Source: Anaerolineae bacterium
GTDB taxonomy: Bacteria > Chloroflexota > Anaerolineae > B4-G1 > SLSP01
DNA: 13,078 nucleotides
NCBI GenBank assembly: GCA_016934645.1
Contig: JAFGSL010000676.1
Location: forward strand, 1-13,078
Reading direction: 5' to 3'
Part shown: positions 1-8,195 of the stretch, piece after piece
Layout: each line of letters begins with the position of its first letter
Position numbering within the stretch: position 1 is the stretch's first letter
Notes under the pieces: generated by a model
What the model was told of the DNA's origin: nothing
Databases searched by the model: none
Seen by the model: the letters and a program-made list of their open reading frames with translations, nothing else
Position numbers and translations under genes: made by a program

Positions 1-1
1 C

Positions 2-148
2 CATTGCTGGCTGGGCGGTTCTTTTCTGGGTTGGGCTTCACTGTTTTACGGGTTGTTTTTCTTCTCCCGAATCATTGCGCATCCCGACCTGACGGTTGGA
101 AAATCTATCAGGCGCCAACGCTATGGTTCAATGGCAACGACAGTATAA
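2..148 (+). CDS. Possible 3' end of a membrane-protein gene (partial)
   Basis: This frame is open from the left edge of the window to a TAA at 146-148, giving 48 residues with no start in view. The translation begins with a hydrophobic stretch of about 24 residues rich in Trp, Phe, Leu and Gly. A basic tail follows (KSIRRQRYG), as expected for a last transmembrane helix with a cytoplasmic C-terminus. It would overlap the end of the convergent hydrolase gene by 28 bp. The other two plus-strand frames are also open for part of this stretch and also partly hydrophobic, so the frame choice rests on the helix-plus-basic-tail pattern alone. No family is recognised. Confidence 0.35.
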   Translation, partial: HCWLGGSFLGWASLFYGLFFFSRIIAHPDLTVGKSIRRQRYGSMATTV

Positions 149-2184
149 ATATGTAGCGCTGGCAAGCTGACAGCGAGAACACCGTCCGCCCAGGTGTGCA
201 CGATCTCGTCATTACCAGGGACAAGAGTCACGGACGACGGCGCAGTGTCCAGGCGTACGCGCATGGTCAGCGGGCCAACGGTGGGGATGAAGTCCACGAT
301 GGTGTAAGCCGATCCTACCTGCATCCCTGCGGTGTTGAGTAGATGCACCAGCAGCTTGCCATCCTTTTGGCGGACTGTAACATCAATGCATGGTGGGCCG
401 TCGATCTCAACGAGCGGCTGCGGGAAGAGCGCCTGCATCACGCCACGCAGGAATTCGCGCAGGTGCGGGGTGTGGTATTCGCGGTAGACGCTACCGAGCG
501 GCCCGTAGATTGCAGCGATGTGTCCTGACGGCATCCGGTACCACTCAAAACGATCCTGATCCGGGCGCAGCGGCTGTTTGAGCGTGTTGAGGCTGGCAGC
601 AGGTTCACCGTTCTTGCGCGAATCGTTCGTGGGATAACGGTAGGCAAGGATGCTACCGGTCTTCAATTTCACGGATTGCCAGAGGCCCTGGAGCATCCCA
701 GGGATGACGCAAGAAGCAGGATGCATGATGTCCGCTCCTTGTGTCTTGCCTCTTGCCTCTTGCCTCTTGCTAAAGATGAAATCGTTGCGTTCGACGGGGT
801 CGCCATCGAGGTCGACGTCCAGTTCTTCGGCGAAGAGGCGGGCGGTGTGCGCACCGATAGCAAGAAGGCTGCCGCCGTTTTTCACGTACTCCACCAACGC
901 GTCGCGGAAAGCTGGATCAAGCGTGGTCACTTCAGGCAGGACAACGATGGGATAGTCAGCAAGCCTATCCTGAATCTGGTGCTCGGCCAACACATCCACA
1001 GAGTAACCACACCCCAAAAGCGCGTGGAGTGTGCCCTGGAGTGCATTGTGCTCACCCTCCCAGGCGCGCAGAACGCCGTTTGTCTTGGCGTAAAAATCTG
1101 TCGAAGAGAGCAACAACGCCACCTGCGGCACGCTCTCCGTCTTATGGGAAACGGCTTGCCGCGCACGACAGAAGTCACTCACCTGCCCCAACGTCTCGAC
1201 GAGGTTAGCGTCGAACCATCCGGCGCGTGTGGGCTGGTAATACACCTGAAAGCCCCCACCCTGCGCCAACACAACTGCCGCTTCCTGTTGCAACTGCACG
1301 GCGGGTTTGTAGCTACGATGATGGCGCTTGCCATCGCCCCACCACGAGAACCCCCAAGCCATCAAGTCCCACGGCATCCCCGTGCTGGCGATGTAACGCG
1401 CCTCGAAACGCGCCGTGTTGACAGAATCCTGCGCGCTGTAGTCGCCGGAGATGAAATCGATGCGCGAAGATTCGCGCGGCGCTTTGACCGGGCGCGGCGT
1501 GAAGGCAGTGTACATCCAGTTACTCGTGATTTCGAGCGCGGGGTTGAACGTGTGCAGCGCGTCAATGTAATGCGTGAGATACGTCTCAAACTGTTGCCGG
1601 TTGAACTCGAGCCACTCGTGCCAGTGCGGCTCCTCCGGGGAACGAGGCGTGTCCTCGTAACCGGTCGTCGCTTTCCAGGCAACGAGTGCCGCCGGGCTGT
1701 AGTCGGGTTGCGTGGCCCAACACTCGCCATCGATCCACGCACCGTCGAGGTCATAAGCTCCAAAGACCTCTTTGAGCTGCGGAATCAACACCTCGTCCAC
1801 GTAAGGGCCGAAGGTGCTGGTGATCCCCTGCTGATCGGGCTTTCCCTCCGGCGTGACGCGCGCCCACTCTGGATGGTGTTCCACAGCGACACGATCCCAC
1901 ACGCCGGAGTAATGAATGAAGAGCTTGACATCGTGTTCGCGCGTGACTTTGCGCCAAATCGCCAGCGCATCCTTGACGATACCCGGCGAGGGCCAGCCAA
2001 CTTTGGTGGGATAGCTGGTGTAACCGGCGTGCCCTTTGCAATCCTGCTGAACGTAGTCGGGCTTGACCCGCTCCAGCAATCGAGCAATCATTTCCTCGGT
2101 CACGTCCGCGCCGAGTTCTGTGTCGTGCTCGCTCGCATGCAGGTCAAAATGAATGCCGAAGAATGCATCTTTACGAGAAATCAT
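121..2184 (-). CDS. GH29/GHL6-like glycoside hydrolase with GATase-like domain
   Basis: The 687-residue protein has no signal peptide or membrane segment, so it is probably cytoplasmic. Residues 5 to about 340 read as a TIM-barrel glycosidase resembling alpha-L-fucosidase-like and hypothetical glycosyl hydrolase 6 families. Strand-end motifs include DYVQQDCKGH (43-52), LFIHYSGVWD (88-97) and DGAWIDGECW (147-156), where Asp152 is the candidate nucleophile by analogy with GH29. Residues about 352-450 look like the Rossmann/GATase-like 'trimerisation' domain common in such enzymes (VVLPEVTTLD, NGGSLLAIGAHTA). A beta-rich C-terminal part follows. The substrate cannot be read from sequence; an alpha-fucoside or similar deoxy-sugar glycoside is possible. 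The start is fixed by GGGAGG five bases before ATG. The gene lies 42 bp behind the YbaK gene and may be co-transcribed with it. Residues 472-484 are encoded by a 7-bp tandem repeat, which suggests an inserted or drifting segment. Confidence 0.8.
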   Translation of the reverse strand: MISRKDAFFGIHFDLHASEHDTELGADVTEEMIARLLERVKPDYVQQDCKGHAGYTSYPTKVGWPSPGIVKDALAIWRKVTREHDVKLFIHYSGVWDRVAVEHHPEWARVTPEGKPDQQGITSTFGPYVDEVLIPQLKEVFGAYDLDGAWIDGECWATQPDYSPAALVAWKATTGYEDTPRSPEEPHWHEWLEFNRQQFETYLTHYIDALHTFNPALEITSNWMYTAFTPRPVKAPRESSRIDFISGDYSAQDSVNTARFEARYIASTGMPWDLMAWGFSWWGDGKRHHRSYKPAVQLQQEAAVVLAQGGGFQVYYQPTRAGWFDANLVETLGQVSDFCRARQAVSHKTESVPQVALLLSSTDFYAKTNGVLRAWEGEHNALQGTLHALLGCGYSVDVLAEHQIQDRLADYPIVVLPEVTTLDPAFRDALVEYVKNGGSLLAIGAHTARLFAEELDVDLDGDPVERNDFIFSKRQEARGKTQGADIMHPASCVIPGMLQGLWQSVKLKTGSILAYRYPTNDSRKNGEPAASLNTLKQPLRPDQDRFEWYRMPSGHIAAIYGPLGSVYREYHTPHLREFLRGVMQALFPQPLVEIDGPPCIDVTVRQKDGKLLVHLLNTAGMQVGSAYTIVDFIPTVGPLTMRVRLDTAPSSVTLVPGNDEIVHTWADGVLAVSLPALHIYTVVAIEP
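735..769. repeat. Heptanucleotide tandem repeat inside the hydrolase gene
   Basis: Five consecutive 7-bp units are visible: ctccttg, tgtcttg, then three exact copies of cctcttg. They encode a charged stretch, KRQEARGKTQG, between the GATase-like domain and the C-terminal part of the hydrolase. Because 7 is not a multiple of 3, gain or loss of one unit would shift the frame. The reading frame is intact here, and the downstream residues still look like protein. Confidence 0.85.
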
Positions 2185-2201
2185 GGTGTCCTCCCAAAAA
2201 T

Positions 2202-2222
2202 TAGAAATGAGAAATGAGAGAT
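2202..2222. repeat. Heptanucleotide tandem repeat between ybaK and hydrolase genes
   Basis: Three 7-bp units (tagaaat, gagaaat, gagagat) fill half of the 42-bp gap between the two genes, just upstream of the hydrolase ribosome binding site. It shares the 7-bp period, though not the sequence, of the repeats at 735-769 and 2721-2741. Confidence 0.7.
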
Positions 2223-2226
2223 GATG

Positions 2227-2715
2227 CTATGGAATGATGGCTACATCAACAGGTTTAATGGAAAGGGCTTTTTGCAAAGCGTCGGAGGTGATTTCGACCA
2301 GGAAGCCACGCTTGCCACCGTTAATGTAGATACAGGGCAAGTCCAGAATCGTCGTTTGGACGTAGACCAGCAGTGGTTGACGGGTGCCGAAAGGAGTGAT
2401 CCCGCCGACCTGATAGCCAGTCACGCGCTCGGCTTTGGCGACATCACAAGGTGTGACAGATTTTACACCTAACTCCCGGGCCAGGTTTTTGGTAGAAACT
2501 TCCCTGTCACCGTGCATCAAGACCAGACACGGCTTACCGTCATCCTTTTCCATCACGAGCGTCTTGATGACGGCGTGTTCGTCCACATTCAGGCAAGCAG
2601 ATGCGTCGCCCGTACCACCATGCTCCTCATAAGAATACAGATGTGGCGTGAATGCTACTTTCTTATCCTGTAAATGCCGCACGCCACGAGTCATTGGATA
2701 ATTTGATTTTGCCAT
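2227..2715 (-). CDS. ybaK: YbaK/EbsC-family Cys-tRNA(Pro) deacylase
   Basis: The 162-residue protein matches the full length of the YbaK/EbsC family. Members hydrolyse Cys-tRNA(Pro) formed by prolyl-tRNA synthetase and so guard against mistranslation in the cytoplasm. Family hallmarks are visible. HAVIKTLV (47-54) carries the conserved catalytic Lys51. GYQVGGITPFG (100-110) is the glycine-rich substrate loop, and INGGKRGFLVEI (131-142) is the late conserved strand. The start ATG is preceded by GGAG four bases upstream, a weak site. The gene is 152 bp downstream of the kinase gene, separated from it by a strong inverted repeat, so it is probably not part of the kinase unit. It is followed by the hydrolase gene on the same strand. 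Family membership is secure; the exact mischarged tRNA preference is inferred from the family. Confidence 0.93.
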   Translation of the reverse strand: MAKSNYPMTRGVRHLQDKKVAFTPHLYSYEEHGGTGDASACLNVDEHAVIKTLVMEKDDGKPCLVLMHGDREVSTKNLARELGVKSVTPCDVAKAERVTGYQVGGITPFGTRQPLLVYVQTTILDLPCIYINGGKRGFLVEITSDALQKALSIKPVDVAIIP

Positions 2716-2720
2716 AGATC

Positions 2721-2741
2721 TCCAGTCGTTAGTCTTCAGTC
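2721..2741. repeat. 7-bp-period repeat upstream of ybaK
   Basis: Three units, tccagtc, gttagtc and ttcagtc, keep the core AGTC at an exact 7-bp period. The array starts five bases upstream of the YbaK start codon, and the GGAG of the likely ribosome binding site lies within it. Confidence 0.65.
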
Positions 2742-2780
2742 AGAAAGTACATAAAACATATTTCGCCAGAACTACTCAAA

Positions 2781-2813
2781 GGGTGCAATGCGCTTTCAAA
2801 GTGCGTTGCACCC
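2781..2813. repeat. REP-like inverted repeat / possible terminator hairpin
   Basis: Two 16-nt arms (from GGGTGCAATGCG to CGTTGCACCC) are separated by one base. Fourteen of 16 positions pair as Watson-Crick. The other two are G-U pairs in plus-strand RNA but A-C mismatches in minus-strand RNA. The hairpin begins 55 bp past the stop of the 747-aa kinase gene. It has only a short T stretch (CCCTTTGAG) on the minus strand, so it is either a weak terminator or a dispersed palindromic element placed between two units. Confidence 0.7.
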
Positions 2814-2867
2814 TGCGTGTTTCTGCTTTGTAACGTATCCCCGGCAAAGTGTACCGGACAGGTAGCT

Positions 2868-5111
2868 TCAGTTGATCCATTCTCCTTTGATAAACAACCA
2901 ATAGCCGAACCGCTCATCGCCAAGTTCGACATTGCGTGCAAGCTCGAAGCGGAGCGTATGAGAGACCCCTTTTTGTGTGTAATAAAGCTCAAGTGTGATG
3001 GTAGCGGTATCGCCGGTCTCCTGGACATCAATAACGTGTGTAATCATAGCAGGCCCTGATTCTGTCCAACCGGCGACGTACTCGTCCTGTGATTGTTTCT
3101 TTCCGTGAAGGTCATATACCTTGACCATCGGATATGCATACGTATATTGCTCTTGCGCGACAAGCGCGTAGTAGTCTTTGATAGCTTCCTCTGCGGAAAT
3201 AACAGGCGTCGGGGAGGGGGGCACCGGAGATGGCGACACAGCTTCTTGAGTTGGGGCAGGAACCAGGGTCGCGGTTGCCGTAGGCATCGGAGTCTCCCTG
3301 GCAATCGGCAAGGGAAGGGCCGCTTGAACGCTCTGCTGAATCTCTTGTGGGAGAAGACGCCATAAGAGAACCGGTACCAAACACAATAAAACCACTAGCA
3401 ACAAAGCCAGGACAGTTCCATGCCCCTTACTCAGCAGTTCTCCGGTATGCGTCTGGATGTCTCCCGAGGTGGCGCGAATCTGCACAGAAAAGGGGTAACT
3501 GGTCTCACCGCCTGCCCAGCGTCGCGTGTGAGGTTTCCCGCGAAATTCAACGTGCTTGGTTTCGCCAGACTGTACAGTCAGTTGTCTCTGAGGGGGAATA
3601 AACTCGAGTGCGCCTGCCGGGTCTGTCCACTGCAGTGTGTAGGTTTCCTCGGCGTTTCCCTGGTTACGCACTGCAATTCGGCCGTCCCGGCTGGCGTAGA
3701 TGCGCGCGGGGTGAAGTTCACTGTCGAATCGGGGAACCGCTTTGACCGTCAGCGTGGCCTGCGCCTCGGCAGAGTGCGTAGGAGAGCTTTGGCTGACAGC
3801 ACGTATCGTCAATGTATATTGCCCCGCGCGACTTTGTGGATCGTCCGGTGGAGAAATGCTCACAATGACCGTCTGTTGTTGACCGGGCGCCAGCCGCAGC
3901 GTAGGCGAGAGTTCCACCCAAGAGCTTGGGACACCTGCTACGCTGAGCAGAAGTGAGTCGTAGTTTAGGCCCTGGTTAAATAGGGTGACAGAAACGTCGA
4001 CGAAATCACCTGGCTCAACCGTTAAGATGTAGGGATCAAGCGAGAGCGTAAGCCATGTTCCGGTTTCCTCTTCCAGGCCCTCATCGACAGGGGTTTTGTC
4101 AGGGAACATGTGTCCGGCAGGTAAGGGGAAGTCCGACGAATCGTCTACAGGCGTTTTATAAGGCACGGTCGCCGCAGACGCAGCCAGCGCCTGCCCAGTC
4201 TGGGACAGAGAGGCAAGGGGAGCTGCCGTGTCGGCGACGGTAGCGGTTGTTTTGGGCACACTGGCGCTCGCGGTTTCCAGAGCTGCGGCCATTGCATTGG
4301 CATCGGCGAAACGCTGGCTTGGGTCTTTGGCCAGCGCCTTGAGGATCAGAGCTTCGAGCGCCGCGGGCAGGTCCGGGCGCAAAGTGCGAGGGGCCGGTGG
4401 AGCACCTTGAGCGTGGTCGCGCACTGCCTCCGCGACAGTTTTTACCTCGAATGGAGGCCGTCCGATGACAAGCTCGTAGAGCAGCGCCCCCAGGCTATAG
4501 ACATCGCTATAGGTCCCAGCCTTCTGGCCCAAAGCGACTTCAAGCGCCATATAGGCAGGTGTTCCCTTTGAGACCTCGTGCTGTGTTTCATCTTGCACCC
4601 CTAACGTCCGGGCCAATCCCATATCGGCCAACACGGGATAATCAGGCAGGTTCTCAGCAGGCTTCGCGACGATGATCACATTGCTAGGTTTGATGTCACC
4701 GTGCAACACGCCGCGACTATGCGCATAACCCACAGCCTGGCAAAGCAAGTGCATAAACACGACCACTTTATCCAACGCAAGTCGTTTGCCATCCCGCTGC
4801 ATCTCTATCAGCATTTGCCGTAGATTGGTACCAGAGATGAAAGGCATCACCAGGTAGAGCCAGGCCCCTTCCTGCCCAACGTCGTAGGTCTTGACAAGGC
4901 CGGGATGATCCAGCGACTTGGCGATGCGGGCCTCTTGGAGAAAGCGCTCCTGGAACCCAGGCCGCTGGGCTAGGTGTGGGTGCAGAACTTTGATGGCGAC
5001 CTCGCGATTTGTGGCTGTGTCATAGGCTTTATAGACCGACCCCATGCCTCCTTCGCCTAGCAGTTCAAGAATAGTGTAGTGTCCTAGTGATGTACCGATC
5101 AAGTTCTGCAC
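2868..5111 (-). CDS. Membrane Ser/Thr protein kinase with beta-sandwich core and NTF2-like ectodomain
   Basis: The 747-residue protein is a bacterial Hanks-type receptor kinase. Kinase domain 12-280: glycine loop GEGGMGSVY (19-27), Lys41, Glu60, catalytic loop HGDIKPSN (137-144) with Asp139 and Asn144, metal-binding Asp163 in DMG, and ALE (189-191) in place of APE. All catalytic residues are present, although HRD, DFG and APE are each altered. Linker 281-350 holds two TPVD motifs (Thr320, Thr340). Residues about 352-560 are two beta-sandwich domains homologous to those of the two upstream proteins (shared PQSRAG and SELHP motifs). One membrane helix (about 565-585) is followed by a Pro/Thr-rich stalk and a domain at 638-747 that looks NTF2/SnoaL-like (AIKDYYALV, DEYVAGW). 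Start is GTG, supported by AGGAGG seven bases upstream. The upstream gene ends 108 bp away and the trio may be one transcript. Confidence 0.92.
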   Translation of the reverse strand: MQNLIGTSLGHYTILELLGEGGMGSVYKAYDTATNREVAIKVLHPHLAQRPGFQERFLQEARIAKSLDHPGLVKTYDVGQEGAWLYLVMPFISGTNLRQMLIEMQRDGKRLALDKVVVFMHLLCQAVGYAHSRGVLHGDIKPSNVIIVAKPAENLPDYPVLADMGLARTLGVQDETQHEVSKGTPAYMALEVALGQKAGTYSDVYSLGALLYELVIGRPPFEVKTVAEAVRDHAQGAPPAPRTLRPDLPAALEALILKALAKDPSQRFADANAMAAALETASASVPKTTATVADTAAPLASLSQTGQALAASAATVPYKTPVDDSSDFPLPAGHMFPDKTPVDEGLEEETGTWLTLSLDPYILTVEPGDFVDVSVTLFNQGLNYDSLLLSVAGVPSSWVELSPTLRLAPGQQQTVIVSISPPDDPQSRAGQYTLTIRAVSQSSPTHSAEAQATLTVKAVPRFDSELHPARIYASRDGRIAVRNQGNAEETYTLQWTDPAGALEFIPPQRQLTVQSGETKHVEFRGKPHTRRWAGGETSYPFSVQIRATSGDIQTHTGELLSKGHGTVLALLLVVLLCLVPVLLWRLLPQEIQQSVQAALPLPIARETPMPTATATLVPAPTQEAVSPSPVPPSPTPVISAEEAIKDYYALVAQEQYTYAYPMVKVYDLHGKKQSQDEYVAGWTESGPAMITHVIDVQETGDTATITLELYYTQKGVSHTLRFELARNVELGDERFGYWLFIKGEWIN

Positions 5112-5124
5112 CTTTGTACCTCCT
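5112..5124 (-). promoter_or_regulatory. Strong ribosome binding site fixing a GTG start
   Basis: In minus-strand sense AGGAGG (5119-5124) stands seven bases before GTG at 5111-5109. No in-frame ATG has a comparable site, so the 747-aa kinase starts with GTG. Confidence 0.8.
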
Positions 5125-5219
5125 CACGTAAAGTTCACCAAACAATCTCAATCTTTATGGAACTCTGAACAGCAATTTTCTTCAGCGTTGATTTCTCATT
5201 GGGCGAATTTCAGATTCCA

Positions 5220-8195
5220 TTATGGCACAGGGGTAGAACTAGAACATGTGAGCGTAAATGGTTTTCGATATGGAGAGTCGACAGTGAGTGGTTGATCAAT
5301 GTAAAAAGAAAACCAATACTCTCCGCTTGCTTCTATTCCTTGCCAAACTGGGATTTCAATGACTTGTTTGTCTACTTTCACGCTACCGCTTCCACTACGA
5401 TTTAACCAATTTCCTCCTACGGTAGAGGTGATCTCCCAACGATACTGGATTGTGCTATTGTTGGTAGCGGCGGTGTTAATTGTCGCTGTAAAGCCAACAT
5501 TGGAACAAAGTGGCGTCGGACCCGCATCGAGGTTGACAGAACTAATCAACGGGTACACAGTGACATGAACTTGAGATGTTGTCTCCCCAACAGGATTCTT
5601 TGCTGTCAGGATATACGTTGTGTTTGCGGATGGTGCATCCATAAAATAATTTGTGGAATTTGTAACGTCAATAATATTTCCGGAACTATCTTGAATAGTT
5701 ACCGTAGCAGCATCCGAGACCTGCCAAGTAAACTCCACCTTATCGACATCTCCCTGTGTGAAAGTGGGGTGATCAACAGAAAATACACTGATCGTAGGTT
5801 TCGGGATAACGTTGACTATGACCGAACTCTCTTGCTGACCGGTAGCATTCTTTGCCACTAGCCAATAGGTAGTCTTTGACTCTGGATATACAGTAGTATT
5901 CCCTGATGCAGATGGAGATTCGTATATCTTTTCTCTCTCCCCATTCTCAATAGTCACCGTTGTGGCGCCTTCAGTTTCCCAAGTCAATATTACCGGGTCC
6001 TTCGATGCGATAGTCGTGCGATTAGCTTCGAACTTTGTAATTAGAGGGGTATCAACACAAGTGACAACAAATCTCGCCTCATCAGATAATTGATCCTCAG
6101 GCTCAAGAATATGCAGTCGCGCCGAATATGATCCTGTCTCACTGCGTGTCCATGTGATCTCAATCGCTTTTGTCCCAGAGGTATCAAACCTCAGGCTTTT
6201 CTCTGTAGGAGTCACGTCGCTGCGCTCCCACTGATACTTAATCGTGCCAGGGCCATTGGCCGTGATTTGCGCAGATATCTTAAACTCCTTAGGGCAAGGT
6301 CCTGCAAATGAGCTAGGTTCCACACTGATCCCGGAGATTGTGATAGCGAAAATCTTCACGACAACCGGCGCTGTGCCTTTTGCTTCGCCACACGCATTCT
6401 TCGCCACCAGATTGTAGGTCGTGCTTTCCGTGGGGACTGGGATATCCCGATAGCCAACCGGTTCCACAACCCCAATACCACCATCAATGGTGATGGTCAC
6501 AACGTTCTTCACTTCCCAGGATAGACGGATCGTCTTTCTTTCTCCCTGCACAAACTCGGCAGGTTCAGCTTTGAAGAATTCCACCCTGGGGCAGCCAGGC
6601 AGGGGCGTGGGCGTCGGTGTGGGGGTCAGGGTCGCGGTGGGCAGCGGAGTGGGAGTAGGTACGTTGCCGGGATCGGGGTCGACGTTGTCCAGGAGACCAT
6701 CGTCGTCGGTATCGGCATTGGTAGGACTGGTAAAATATATCTTACCATCTTTCTCCCAGCCATGCGCCTCCTGCCCATCTAGCAGTGTATCGTTATCTGT
6801 ATCGATAAGGTTGGGGTCAGTTCCCAAACGTTTTTCATCGAAGTCGGACAACCCATCGTCGTCTGTATCCTCGTCAGTGGGCCGGGTTCCCCCATCCACT
6901 TCCTCTTTGTCGGTAAGACCGTCGTCGTCAGTATCTGCCTTCTGTGGATTGGTTCCCAGCTTCTGCTCTTCGATATCGGTCAAGCCATCGCCATCCGTAT
7001 CTACATCTCCCGCCATCGCGGTCGAGTTAGCCACCGCTGTCTGTGTCGCCCGAACGGCGTCCACAGAGCCTGTTAGGGGTTTGATCACCGTCACTGCAGC
7101 CAATAACAAGATCAGCCCCACCACCAAACCGAACGCCCAGACAGGGATCAGACCTTTGTTGCGCAAATCGCCGTGATGCGTTTGCGGTTCTCCTTGCGCC
7201 GGTCCCACCCGGACTGTAAAGGGATGCACGCGTTCCTTGCCCAGCCAACGACGCTGGCGAGGCGTGACGCGGAACTCTGCGGTGTCTGTCTGTCCGGGTT
7301 CAATGGCCATCTGAGCTTCGGGTGGGCTAAAACGCAACTCGTCGGCGGGATCGCTGCCACGTGCCGTAAAGGTCTCGCGAATGTTGCCCTGGTTGTTCAC
7401 CATCACACCCACCCACCCGCCGGCCTGAAGCCGCTGCGGGTGCAGATCGCTGCTGAATTGGGCATAGGGCGCAACCGTCAAGATCTCCCTGTCTTCCACA
7501 ACTTGCCCCGGTGCTCTCCTGCTCGCTACTCGCAGCGTCATCGGATGACGCCCCGCACGTGATTGTGGCTCGCGTGGGGGATGGACGGTGAGGGTCACCT
7601 CTCGCTGCTGCCCAGGCATCAAATCGAGCGGCGGTACAGGCGACACCCAATCGGCAGGTACACCTTCCACAGAGAGCACGAAAGTATCGCTCTCCATTCC
7701 CCGGTTAAGCACTATCACTGGTAGCGACACGCTTTCGCCTGGCGTCACACGCAGTTGAGCGACATCGACAAAAAGCCCAATCCGCCCTTCGCCTGAACTG
7801 AAACGAATCAAACGGGGGTTCACCAGCGTGCCATTGGCATGGAACATGACCGGGCCAACCGCCTCCGGAGCGGCGGTCTGAGCGCGACTTACGCGCGTCA
7901 GGCGCAAGTGGACGTGACCCACGCGCAAGAGCTGTCCAGGCATCCACAAGGACGGCACATCCGGCGCGAGCCTTTCCCGGTCCAGGAACGTGCCATTCGT
8001 GCTGCCCAGGTCGGTGACGTGATAATTTGTCCCGTCGAAGGTAATTTTCGCGTGGTAGCGGGAAACCAGGTTATCCTCGAGCGCAATGACATTGTCACCT
8101 TCGCGTCCTACCGTCAATTCAGTAGCTGTAATTTCCACTACGCGAGTGGATTGATCGGACAGCAATATCTCGATGTGATCTAAATTTTCTTGCAT
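5220..8195 (-). CDS. Membrane FHA-domain receptor with Ca-binding-type repeats and Ig-like ectodomain
   Basis: The protein has 991 residues from the ATG at 8195; a TTG two codons earlier abuts the ribosome binding site and is unlikely. Residues about 26-101 form an FHA domain, which binds phospho-Thr peptides: VGREGDN, SRYHAK and GSTNGTF carry the usual Gly-Arg, Ser-x-x-His and Asn-Gly-Thr signature. Residues about 138-346 are the two beta-sandwich domains shared with both flanking kinases. A single membrane helix lies at about 349-372. Outside, 397-506 holds five Asp-rich repeats ([12 protein letters not shown] type) resembling thrombospondin type-3/EF-hand-like calcium-binding repeats. A Pro/Thr stalk (510-533) and about five Ig-like domains (536-986) follow, with cysteine pairs at 535/602, 634/713 and 897/984. 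There is no kinase domain. It sits between two kinase genes, so its likely ligands are phosphorylated Thr residues on them; this is inference. Confidence 0.9.
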   Translation of the reverse strand: MQENLDHIEILLSDQSTRVVEITATELTVGREGDNVIALEDNLVSRYHAKITFDGTNYHVTDLGSTNGTFLDRERLAPDVPSLWMPGQLLRVGHVHLRLTRVSRAQTAAPEAVGPVMFHANGTLVNPRLIRFSSGEGRIGLFVDVAQLRVTPGESVSLPVIVLNRGMESDTFVLSVEGVPADWVSPVPPLDLMPGQQREVTLTVHPPREPQSRAGRHPMTLRVASRRAPGQVVEDREILTVAPYAQFSSDLHPQRLQAGGWVGVMVNNQGNIRETFTARGSDPADELRFSPPEAQMAIEPGQTDTAEFRVTPRQRRWLGKERVHPFTVRVGPAQGEPQTHHGDLRNKGLIPVWAFGLVVGLILLLAAVTVIKPLTGSVDAVRATQTAVANSTAMAGDVDTDGDGLTDIEEQKLGTNPQKADTDDDGLTDKEEVDGGTRPTDEDTDDDGLSDFDEKRLGTDPNLIDTDNDTLLDGQEAHGWEKDGKIYFTSPTNADTDDDGLLDNVDPDPGNVPTPTPLPTATLTPTPTPTPLPGCPRVEFFKAEPAEFVQGERKTIRLSWEVKNVVTITIDGGIGVVEPVGYRDIPVPTESTTYNLVAKNACGEAKGTAPVVVKIFAITISGISVEPSSFAGPCPKEFKISAQITANGPGTIKYQWERSDVTPTEKSLRFDTSGTKAIEITWTRSETGSYSARLHILEPEDQLSDEARFVVTCVDTPLITKFEANRTTIASKDPVILTWETEGATTVTIENGEREKIYESPSASGNTTVYPESKTTYWLVAKNATGQQESSVIVNVIPKPTISVFSVDHPTFTQGDVDKVEFTWQVSDAATVTIQDSSGNIIDVTNSTNYFMDAPSANTTYILTAKNPVGETTSQVHVTVYPLISSVNLDAGPTPLCSNVGFTATINTAATNNSTIQYRWEITSTVGGNWLNRSGSGSVKVDKQVIEIPVWQGIEASGEYWFSFYIDQPLTVDSPYRKPFTLTCSSSTPVP

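Noticed and set aside
735..769. CRISPR array
   Set aside because: The units are 7 bp, directly adjacent and without spacers, so this is a simple tandem repeat.
676..2217. A 513-codon plus-strand open frame opposite the hydrolase gene
   Set aside because: It lies antisense to a well-supported enzyme with recognisable motifs and a good ribosome binding site. Its own translation is Arg-rich with no family resemblance, typical of an antisense shadow in GC-rich coding DNA.
5112..5219. Promoter or terminator between the FHA gene and the 747-aa kinase gene
   Set aside because: No convincing -35/-10 pair with normal spacing and no strong hairpin with a T run was found on the minus strand; only the ribosome binding site is clear.
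6487..7176. Plus-strand frame of 229 codons with Gly-Val and Ser-Val repeats
   Set aside because: It is the complement of the Pro/Thr stalk and the Asp-rich repeats of the FHA receptor. The repeat pattern is a by-product of that coding sequence.
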